This document shows, one piece after another, positions 45,201 to 57,200 of a stretch of 64,000 nt of DNA (position 1 is its first letter; each line of letters opens with the position of its first letter). Both the position numbers and the translations under genes were made by a program. The notes under the pieces are model-generated. The model did not search any database, had not been told where the DNA came from, and was given only the letters and a program-made list of their open reading frames with translations. Source of the DNA: Dipteris shenzhenensis (Eukaryota; Polypodiophyta; Polypodiopsida; Gleicheniales); assembly GCA_047967505.1 (NCBI GenBank), contig CM106540.1. One strand, 5' to 3'.

Positions 45201-48200
45201 CTCACTAATCATTGTTGGATGCTTTAAGTGGGCCTTTTAAAGCAAGTGTTGGTATTTGGGAACAGTAGAGGAGATTTTGCAATACGCTGAGCCAAAAGCT
45301 TGCAAGCAAACAATCTTATTTTGTACATCCTGCTGTCCTTTGATCAAAAGATAAATGGTTGCTGCAGTAAAGCTTTGCCATCATTTCCTGTCTGCAATGA
45401 CTGCAATAAAGATTGGCTGTTTTATCCTCAAGCTATTGTAGGTTGAATATCCATTGATGGTTGTGCTTTTCATTCCCATTTTAGTTCGTGTATTTATTCA
45501 CAGACTTTGCGTGATAGATGTTGTATTTTAAAATTTGTATATTGCTTTGATTCCAGCACTTTATCCTGTTGGCACCTCAACCATTTCACTCGAGAGCTCA
45601 AGGAAACCCCCTATGTAATCTGCAAGGGCTACCATAGCCTTATCCTAGAATAGCTATGAAGCCTTGGAAGGTTGGTGCTTCCAAATCAGGACATAACTAT
45701 GGAAGAATCACCAGGCAAAACCCTTTGATACCACTGGGCCAACTCGATACCACCAGGCCAAACCCTATTGCTTTCTTGTTAATAAAAATATCATTTTCCT
45801 GTACTTAGTGTGTTTGCCGATTGCTTTCTCGTTAATAAAAATATCATTTGTCTTACTGGCTCCTCTCATTTCAAAGATAAGGAGTTGTGCCCTTCATCTT
45901 ACATGACAACTGTATTAAGGAAGATGGGGGCAATGTCATAGTAGCTTTGTCCCTCCTCTTTGTGAATGTTGTGGGTACCTGTCATTAGGTTTAAAAGTGT
46001 ACTTTTCTTTTTCCCTTTTTAGTTTACGTGATGAGTTTGTGCATCAATGACTGCATTCCAGCAATGTTCCACTCAATTTAGGTTCTCTAGTCTCTCGTAT
46101 TTGCACAAGTAAGAGTGCATTTATCTCTCAATTTAGTAATTTAATTCTATTACTTCTTAGAAAGGGCTATAATACAAGAAAAGTAATGAGGAAACTCTGC
46201 TCTGTCTTTTGCTGTAGTCACTCTATCTTCGGAATTTCGGCTTTGGGAATTTTTAGGATCCTTGAACGCAGAATCAAAATCCAAAGTGGGGATCTTCATA
46301 GCCCATTTTCTTTAAAATTTTTAGATTTGGTGAACTTTTGGAATGCATGTACTCTTAGGTACCTGTTTAGTTTAGTTCTGCTATGTGTGTGCTGTGTGTG
46401 AGTTTGTATAAATTTGTTTTTATTACAAAATAATGGTAATAATTATTTCCTTGTGCTTGCGTTTGGTGCATAATTTGTTGTCTTATACGTACGTTGGTTT
46501 ATCTTTGTTTCCTTGTGTTAGCACATTAGTTGTTGTTTCTTTCTGCATCTTTTACAAATAAAAGTTTCAGGGCTAGGCTGGGTTGTGATGGAAATTAAAC
46601 CTAATTTAATTCTCTCTCTCTCTCTCTCTGTGACTTCGCTTTTCTTCTTCTAATTTTCAGCTTGTTTCTGCCTTTTTGTTTTCAAAGTTTTTGTTGGTTG
46701 GTTGCAATTTCAAAGCCTTAGTAAGCACTGGGTTCACCCAAGAGATTCCAAAATCTTTCGAAACCCAAATGGCAGCTTATGCTTGGGTACTGATGAGAAC
46801 ATAATTATTACTAAGTTCTTTTTCTTCCTTTTTATTTTCCAACTTTTGATGGATTCTGCGTTCTCTTTATCTTGACTTGACGATACATCTCTGACTCTCA
46901 TGAGGCTAAATTATGCTTTTGAAGAACTTGTGGAATGGCAACATGTCGATTAAATATATATGCAAATAAAGTACACACATTTTTAATTGTGACTTGCTTC
47001 TTCTTTTTGTGGTCTCATCCCATGAATGATAATGAATGACTTTGTTGGTGGACTTTTGCTAAAAATTCAAGATTTACTAAGCTGGTAATATATGGCTAAG
47101 GTTTCAGTTCTTGTAAATATACTAGTCATAATATTGACTGTCCAAAATACTTTGCTTTGATACGAACTTCTTTTGTTGCTAGAAGATTATATTTATAGAG
47201 GCAATGCTACTCATGTTCTTTTTCTAAGGATATTACATTTTTCTGTTTTAAAATTCAGGCAAGTCTTTACAAGGGCTGGTAATTTGTGAGTGTAGGTAAA
47301 CCTGGCTTTACAAAAAAGCAGGCAGATTTGTTCTTCCCACCAGACTTTGCAGATGATTTTCCAGTATCAATGCAGGTTGGCTAAGCTGTGTTCGGTTTGC
47401 AATGAATTTATCAGCATTATGTATCTGAAACTTGGCTACACGCTCCAGCTCTAGGAGGGACACTAACGCTAGTTTTTTGTCTGAAATTTATACAGGTCTC
47501 CCAAAAGTATAGCCTTATATATGTTATTACCAAGCTGGGGCTCTTATTTGTTTATGATTTGGAAACTGCAACTGCAGTATACAGGAATCGGATTAGTCCC
47601 GACCCTATATTCCTTACTGTAGATTCCACTTCATTGGGTGGATTTTATGCTGTGAATCGCCGAGGTCAAGTCTTGTTAGCTACTGTAAATGAGGCCACCA
47701 TTGTTCCCTTTGTCAGTGGCCAGGTGAGAAACAGATGCGTGCTGACTTTCATGATCTTTAGAGCCTTTTTTAATCCTTTAATAAGTTTTGTCTTGTATTG
47801 GAAAACAAAACAGCTGATTTTTGTAATTGTGGCAGCTAAATAATCTGGAGCTGGCTGTTAATCTTGCAAAGAGAGGGAACTTGCCTGGTGCTGAGAATCT
47901 GGCAAGTTCTTACTCCTTTTCTTGCGTTTTTGTTGGAGACATGCGCCTATCCATTACGTCTGGGCTCGTTAAGGCATTGTGGATTGATGAATTTCAACGG
48001 TGAATTAACCCGTTAGCTTTTTGGAAAACAAGATAGAAGAGGCTTATTTTGTACTCGAGGCTTGAAGGAGATGCACATACAAATTCTTAATGGCTCCTCC
48101 AGTTTTTAATTTGTTCAATGGTATGCTGGCCAGGTGGTCCAACGATTTCATGAGTTGTTTTCTCAAATGAAGTATAAAGAGGCGGCAGAGCTTGCTGCAG

Positions 48201-51200
48201 AGTCTCCTCAAGGAATTCTTCGCACACCAGATACTGTGTCAAAGTTCCAGGTATATTTAACAAATTTGATTTGGATTGTCTCACTGACTTATCTTGTTCT
48301 TGACCAGTTTTGTGCTATGTTTGATAGTTTACATGTTGCTCTTGGTTTGCAGAGTGTACCAGTGCAACCTGGTCAAACTCCTCCACTGCTGCAGTATTTT
48401 GGGACTCTACTGACGAAGGGGAAACTAAATGCATTTGAATCCTTGGAACTCTCTCGTCTAGTTGTCAACCAAAACAAAAAGAATTTATTGGAGAACTGGC
48501 TAGCAGAGGATAAATTGGAGTGTAGTGAGGATCTGGGAGACCTTGTAAAGGTGTGGGATAAGTGATATCAATACTATTTCCTCCCCAGGCCTTTGAATTC
48601 ATTTGTCCAGGTGATATTTATCATGCTTGATCTTCTAATTAGATAAAAGAATGTTAGCAGTCTCACTTTTATTCTTGCTCTTGTAGACTGTGGACAATGA
48701 TATGGCACTAAAAATATATATCAAAGCTCGCGCTACACCCAAAGTCGTTGCAGCATTTGCTGAGAGACGAGAGTTTGATAAGATTCTAATTTACTCTAAA
48801 CAGGTATATGGATGGATCTTTTGGATTTGTATGGAAGAAAAACTAATGGCTTACCTTATTGAATAGGGGCTGAGTGGTGCAATAATGAGCTGAGGCCAGC
48901 TGATGGGCATTATTTACATGTCATGAGGGGTGCTGTTTCAATAGAGGTCTTTAGATTCAGTTTGCCTTCCAATGGTGTTCTTACAGTCCTTGTGCTTCAC
49001 AGGTTGGCTATACTCCAGACTATCTGTTTCTGCTTCAAACTATCTTACGCACAGATCCTCAGGTAAACTTTCAGGGAACTATTGTCAGTCTTTTACATCA
49101 TGCAGGGCAAAACCTCCAGTTGTTTTTCTTTCAATGTAGGTTCCTTGGATGAAATCTTGAATCGACACAGGACTGGCTTTTGACCTCTGTGATGCTTATT
49201 GCAGGGTGCCGTAAATTTTGCATTGATGATGTCTCAAATGGAGGGTGGGTGTCCAGTTGATTACAATGTAATAACAGATTTGTTTCTTCAGGTATACAGC
49301 TAACACAACTCCTCCATTCTATTTCGGAGTTTCAGAACAACGCTTTCGCATAGAATTACTTAAATGCATTGACATGTATCTCTATTTTCCATTTTGTGGG
49401 TGCTTCAAGTGGCAAACAATATGGTATATGTGCACAAGCTTGGGCATGTGCCTGGACTCATCTAGGTATATGTATGTGCACAAGTTAATGAGAATTTGTA
49501 ATCAGGAATATGGTGTGTGATTCAGCATGATAAGTTTTTGTTATGACGCATTAAAGATCACTATCATAAGAATTAGATTCATATGTAACTTGGAATTCGC
49601 AGCGCAACTTGATAAGGGAGGCAACATCATTCCTATTGGATGTTCTGAAGCCAAACCTGCCAGAGCATGCTATGTTACAGACTAAGGTATGGATGTGAAT
49701 GCTGTCACCTTGCATTTCAGGTGCTTTGCTGAGAGCCAACTAAGTTTAAAGTGGCTTGCAGGTGTTGGAGATCAATTTAGTGACCTTCCCAAATGTTGCT
49801 GATGCAATTCTTGCAAATGGAATGTTCAGTCATTACGATCGCCCTCGTGTGGCACAGCTTTGCGAAAAAGCAGGATTGTATATGCGTGCCCTTCAGGTGA
49901 TGTTAAAGTTACTCTTATATTGAAATATGGACTTATATATGCTATAAGATGCTTGAAAAAATGCACGAAAAGGTCCTTAAATGTCTGTTAACTTAAGGAT
50001 GCAGGCTGTTGTCTGTTGAAGGTTTTGGATTACATAAAACTCCCAGTTTGGGCAGTCCCTCCCACCCCTGTGGGGGTTGAAAGGGCTTGAATGCAAAAAG
50101 CTCTGTTACATGGGATATCTATGAGACAATCCCCATGCAGCATATGCACAAAAGGGGAAGCAGAAACTCTAGACTAGTTCACACTCATGAGCAGGATGAA
50201 GATGAATGAAGGAGATATCATATAGAAGGTGGCAGTGGAGTAGGAACACCAAATGAAGGCTTGATGACGGAGAGGGGGTGCAAGGCTAGCCTTATTCTTA
50301 CACATCTGTTTCCTCATGAGTAGGTTAAGGTATCTGCAAGCTCTTCCTGAAAATGCAGAAATTGAAGTGAGCTTGGTCATCCATTGTTCCTCATTTTGTT
50401 TTGTTTTGTTTTTTTTGGATGTGTGTCCGGGAGTCATTTTCACCACGCTTGAAGCATGAAGTTGCCTTCTTTTATTTTCCATGATTGCTTTGGAATGCTT
50501 CTTAATGTCTATTTTTTTAAAGTACAGCATTAAGTGTAGCTCCAAATTTGGTTTTTGGTGGCCTTTCTGGCTTAGCATAGGGCAGTTTGTTGCCTTCTAC
50601 TGTCGGATACTTGGGGAATGGGGCTGCTCTAACCCACCTATCCCAAAGCTGAAAGTAGTCACTCTCCCCCTTTTCACCTAGGTGGCATTACTCTTTAGAG
50701 TGCTCTTGCACGTGACACCCTTGGGATCCAGGATCATAAAAGGGTTATTTTTTAGCCCTTGCTGGCACGTTGTGTGGGAATTTCAGAATTGCACTGGTTG
50801 AGCACAGTGATACTATGCCATTCCATCCTCAGGATGATGCTGAGGGTAACACTTGAGTTAATGAGTATAGTAGTAGTAGTACTGGGATGCTCTGTTAGAG
50901 ATGTACCTTACCTTTGATGCATTGTTGGGTGCCATAAATGCCCAGAATGAGAGGCAATACTGATGGTAGGGCTGTTCATATGTTAGTGAAATGCTGGAGT
51001 ACTCATAGTTTCACCAACATTAAGACTTGCAGAAAGTGAAACTAAAACCATCAAGATGGCCATAGGCTTAGGTTGCCATTGGGCAGCACATGGTTAGCAA
51101 ACGATGTTGTCAGGGTGCACTGATCAAACTCTCACATTATTACTCATGCAAGGGTCTTTTTGACTTGGACGTGGGTTGCATTGACATTGTTAGGGTATGT

Positions 51201-54200
51201 GACTGGATAATTTTTTTGGCAGAGTTTAGTGTTGATTTAAATGCCATACTCTCCGTTTTGTGCACAAATGCAAGACAGTGGTATTGTAGGGTCTCACAAC
51301 ACCCAAAATTTGGCTAATTATAGCATGGCAATTGGACGGAGAACTAGAAAAGAAAGTGCATTGTATGCATCGCAGCTGATCGAGCCATATATTGTTCCAC
51401 TTGTGGAAGAGTAATTTCTGTCAGAATTTGCTGATGTGTCACATAAACTACCTCCCAAGAGATGCTGACCATGCCATCATCTTGGAGCTTGGCAGCAAGC
51501 CCATTAACAGGCTCTGTACTCTCTCTAAGGCTTGAACGTAAATAAGTCACATAGTAGGTGAAAAATATCTCATTTCGCACAGCACTTCCCCTCTATAGAT
51601 TATTTCGTAAGCCTTTCAACCAGCAGATAAATGTTGTCCCATCTGTTCTCTGTATGGCCAATATTCTGTGATACTAGATCTTTCCAAAGACCCTCCAAGT
51701 AGAAACTCTATTCTTCATAGATCTTTGTGATGTCCGTATTCATGTCTTTGTATGTCCTACCAAAGGAGAAGCGTGCATATCTCCCTTAACACGATGGCCT
51801 ATTTTGTGAGTTTAAAACCAAATAAATTATGTCCAGCTATTATGCAATTGAAATTAAAGATGATCCTTTTACATGATGGGTTCTGCAAGTCTCAAAGAAC
51901 TGCTCTCAAATTTTGGATGTAGTCCTAAAACTCATGTATTTAATGTTAATAATGGTTGAGATAGCACACAACGTGCAAGCCCATATTCTAGAGAACGCCT
52001 TTGCGATCGATTATCGAAGACATTGAAGTCAACCGCCTCTTTTACGTGGCTAAAAAGTTGGGCTGCGTATGAAAGTATACGTGTGTCATGTGGTCAATCT
52101 TGAGTTGATCTTGCTCCCAAACTAGCAATTCCACTTTTTGAAGGCATGTAGGATTGCCAACATGTCTTGATCATACACATTGTAAGTGAGCTCTATCATC
52201 ATCTGTTGGAAAGGTCACCTCCCCATCTGTAAGCCCCCATATGAGGGGAGCGTGGGGGAGGGAGACCTAGGGCAGAAGATTCCCAGAGGAGTGAAAGAGA
52301 GGGGGCTGCCACATGGGCAGCACCTCACAGCCAAGAGTGAAAGAGATGGCTGCCACATGGACAGCAGCAAGGCTGTCATGTGGGCAGCACTGCTCAAGAG
52401 CATCCTGGAGAGCCTGGAGCGAGGTCTTTGGGCTGCGAGTATCTGCAGCAGACGTGCAGGGGGACAGCACAACTGTACGGGCCAGTACGGAGGGCTGGAA
52501 GCAAGGTACGGAGCAGATGCAGATGACCAGAAGGCTGGAGCAAAGGTGCGGTACAGGCGGGTCAGGAGAGCAGGGTGAACGGGCGCTGACATGGCTGGGG
52601 TCAGATGGAGCAGCAAATGGGGCTGCCAGTGGGCAGTGGCATGCCTTATATAGGCTGGGCCCTTGCCTAGATTGGAGGGCCTAAAGGCCCTAGAAGTGTG
52701 GGCCAAAGGGCCCTAGTTTTGTGAGCCCTTAAAGGGCTGGACCAGCAGCAGACTGGTCGGCCAGTATGAAGCTGGCTGGTCGGTTTTTATGACAGGCCCC
52801 TGGGCCTATAAAAGGAGGGCCTCCAGCCCTCATTCATCATCCAACATCCAGCAGGAAAGGAGCAGACAGGAGCAGCCAGAGCCACTCCCTTGGGCCTCAC
52901 ACTGGGGGTGAAGGAGAGTGGAAGGTGAGCTGCAGACTGAGCTCCCTAGAGGCTGGACCTTGGCTGTCTTCTAGGGCAGCAAGGTGTTGTGATCACATTC
53001 TCTGGAGCAGCCCTCTGACAGCAGACAGGAGCAGCAAGAAGGCAAGCCTTGGGCCTATACACAGGAGGTGAAGGTGACCCTGAAGGAGCTGCAGACTGAG
53101 CTTGAGTGGCAGCCCACCTAGGCTGGTTTCCAGACAGCAAGGTGGAGAGGATCGTTCTGGACGGAAGTCTACAGACGCTTGAGGTGGAGCACGTGGGCTC
53201 GAGTCTAGAGATAGCCAGCAGATAGGAGAAGGACCTTGTGATTAGATCAGAGGACCACACCATTGGTGGAACTCTGGATCTATCTATTTTGTATTGTGTC
53301 CATAGTTTTGGACGGAAATATATATTTTGGTGGTTTCTCTATCTAGGTGGTTCATTTTCTATTGATGAGTCTGCACATCTATGTGACACACATTAAGTAA
53401 AGAAGTTTGTGATTCCACACCCACACCACACTGTGTGAGCTCCTGGGCATTACTATAAGTCTTCCGCTGTGTGTACCCTCTATTGGGTCATTTCTAACAC
53501 AATCTTTCTTCTCTCTCAAAAGCTCTCACTTCATGCTCGTCTTAAAACAGCTGTCAATCCTTTGCCACCGGCAACTAACTCCACAATGAATGATTGTGAA
53601 AATGTTGGACTGGGGCATAAGTGAAATAAATTTTCAGATCTTCAAAGCTGACTTTTGCTTCTTTTGACCGCAAGAAGGGTGATCAAAATGGATGGAGTAT
53701 CTGTGGCTCTTCTACCTTGACACTTAAGTGGTCTTGGGATAAATGGTTTGGATGTGCTGACTTTGTTTCGATAGCGCTAAGCATTTATCAATTAGGATGA
53801 GCTCGTTTGGAAAATCGACAAATAGTTGAAACTAGCACCTAGGTGAGCGTAGCTAAGCATGAATATGGGTGAAACCATGGAACAATCTCTTCAGCTCCTA
53901 ATCTACAAAACGGCCAAGCGGTGGCAAGGACCTTTTAGGGGAGTTAGGGACATCTGCACCCAGTGATAAGACCTAGTATAGGATCACCCTCTGGGCTTCA
54001 GGGAAGAGGTTAGCCAAACACTAAGCCACATCAATAGCTACAACTCTCATGTCCAGTACAAGTGTTCGATTAGATTAGGCATAGGCCTAGGTCCCAGTAG
54101 GGGTGCCCCATACCATAGGAGTAGGTCAATCTAAGTGTTTGGCATAAGCCTGCTCCACCTTGTGGGGATCACCACAAATAAGCCCACATCTCGCATGCAC

Positions 54201-57200
54201 ATGTGCATGTACATCTTTTTTTTGACGTGAAATCCATGCATGTTTATATTACAACCAACAGTTGCCAAAGAGGGAACGTGCAATTACATCATCACGAGAT
54301 GTTGATGTAAGACATTTAGGAATCTATCTGACGAACACAAAAACAATCATAAAAAGATTTCTTGAGTGAGATCCGGATGTAGGAATCTATCTAACGTGTG
54401 TGTGCGCGCATGCCCACCCACATGCCTGCGTGCGCACATACACATACATAGTTTGATAGGGAGAAAGAGAGTCTTTTTAAAAGAGGGTACAAGCCAATAG
54501 CCGAAACTGCTATTTGGCATGTACATTGACAAGCTGATCATGGCACAGAGTGCCATACTATATTGCTAAATGTCGATGCTGTCATTTTATATTTGATACA
54601 ATAGAGGTACTATAGAACGTTGCAGAGCTTCTGCTAAGACATGAAAGTCAACTTGGGTAAAGCCAGGATCATGATCTTCAACACCATGATGATCGGTTTT
54701 AGTGCGAGACATTCACACTTGCGGATTGGTTGAGGTAGTCAGATCCTATTGAATGGCTAGAGGGCACGCTTCACGTGCCAGAGTGTAAAGAGTGAACACT
54801 TCAACATGTGAACATGTAGTGTCACCCTTGTTTGATTTTTTAGTCCAACTAGCTGTCCTATACATTGGTGTTTTTTGTACAGCAGACTTTAGAGGGGATG
54901 AGTGGATCAGCTTTGAGAGACGATGCTATCTCTCATGATTTGAGGGAAGAGTTGCACCCTACATGACATAGAGTTTGCTACAAGTTACCTCCACATAGAT
55001 GCTTGGATTGAGTTAGGCAACTTGGTTGGACTGAAGTAGGTGGACAGAGATTGCCATGGAGGACCTTCTTATCATCTATGTAGCTTGCAGCAAAGGGAGA
55101 TTGTCATTCCATGCCACTCAATGTGTGTGAGCATTTGATGATGTAGGCACTTGATGACACATGTCATGCTACATGACCTAGACGTAGCTTACAACTCAAA
55201 TTAATTTTTGAGGAGGTTATACTGCCTATATATGTCGGTATGTAAAAAGCACATATGTTTTTTTTGCCCTGCCATTTGTTTCCTCTCTAATTGGGAATGA
55301 CTGCCAAACCATTAGATGTGTCCTTATTTTCAAAATGTATATTTGAAATTTATTTGGTGAAATGGTATAGATGTGTATTGTTTAAGAGTGTGAACTAGTG
55401 AGTCTAGGGTTCTAAGGGAGACGTAGTTGGGGAGGGAGTAGACATGGGACTTTTTTGTGACATGTTTGAGGTAGTTGTGGAGGTGCTTCTCTTGACACCA
55501 TGATCCAAAAACAGGGCTTGTTGTTTGAATGGCGTTTTGGAATCTTTGATTAGATAGACGAATGTTCTTATATCATAAAACCAAATTGAAATTTGTGAAA
55601 GCTTAGATCATGATATGCCTAGTGTATACAAGGATGCAAGTGGCTTTGAAAGTAACTTTTTTGAAAGGACCTTTTCCTATTAATGAATAATCCACAATAC
55701 TTGTGCACGTGAAGTGGTATCTATAGGAATTGCTGACATCTAGATGCCTTGCTTGCAGCACTATACAGAATTGCCGGACATCAAGCGAGTGATTATCAAT
55801 ACACATGCAATAGAGCCAGCGGTTTGTGTTTCCTTGGGCAAGGCATTCTTGTATAATGTGACCTTATTCTTGATCTTAATCAACGCCTTTTGGAATACGA
55901 ACTAACGTTGATGTGTGGTGGACGTACAGTCTTTGGTGGAGTTCTTTGGAACACTGTCAAAAGACTGGGCACTTGAATGTATGAAGGAGCTTTTGCTGGT
56001 CAACATGCGTGGCAATCTACAAATCATTGTCCAGGCAAGAAAATTTTGGTCTGTAAGACTTTTGCTGGACATTTTCTGTTACGAGTGCATCATTAACGAC
56101 ATCGAATTGTTGTGCAAACAGGTTGCAAAAGAATATTCAGAGCAATTGGGAGTTGATTCTTGTGTTAAACTCTTTGAACAATTCAAATCCTATGAAGGAT
56201 TGTACTTTTTCCTTGGATCATATTTGAGTTCCAGGTAATTGCTTAATGTGTTGTTGCAAAACATTGCATATGCGTCTCCTCTCTGTCGAAGCAATGCCCT
56301 TTCTCTCTTATGGACGAACCGAGATTACCATATCCTTTGTCATCGTTTTTATCAGTTGACGTCTTGGGTCATAAAATTATTGTGTAGGATTTCTCTCTTG
56401 ACATTTATGGATGATTTTGTTGCTATGCTGGGTTTTTGTCTCCTCCTGCTTGCTTTTACTCTCAGTATATGGTTTTTCTTTGATCTAGCTGTCATTTGCC
56501 TTTGCAGTGAGGATCCTGATATACATTTCAAATATATTGAGGCTGCTGCCAAGACTGGCCAGATCAAGGAAGTTGAACGTGTAACAAGGGAGTCCAATTT
56601 CTATGACGCTGAGAAAACCAAGAACTTTCTCATGGAAGCAAAACTTCCTGATGCACGCCCACTTATTAATGTTTGTGACCGATTTGGTTTTGTTCCTGAC
56701 CTCACCCATTATCTTTATTCAAACAACATGCTTCGCTATATCGAGGGCTATGTACAGAAGGTGAGTTTGAGTTGGTTTAAAAGTAAAGTTCTAGGATTGA
56801 GCCACACTTTAGTGAGGGGCTGTTTTCTGCACTGTAAAATGATTCTTGTTTGTTCAGGTCAATCCAAGCAACGCACCACTTGTTGTCGGCCAACTGTTGG
56901 ATGATGACTGTCCTGATGATTTCATTAAAGGCCTCATTCTTTCCGTGCGGTCTCTACTCCCTGTTGAGCCTCTTGTGGAAGAGTGTGAGAAAAGGTGATG
57001 ATTGCGGTGGTTACTTTATGGTGGAGTTATGTTCCTAATCCTTGCTCTGGCTTTAATATTCTGTGTGCATCAATGTTTCAGAAACCGTCTGAGATTATTG
57101 ACACAGTTCCTGGAGCATCTTGTTAGTGAGGGAAGTCAAGACGTGCATGTCCACAATGCACTTGGTAAGATTATTATTGACACCAACAACAATCCAGAAC

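Noticed and set aside
52186-52706. Overlapping 130- and 163-codon frames in the putative solo LTR
   Set aside because: GC-rich repeat sequence open on both strands; no homology recognised.
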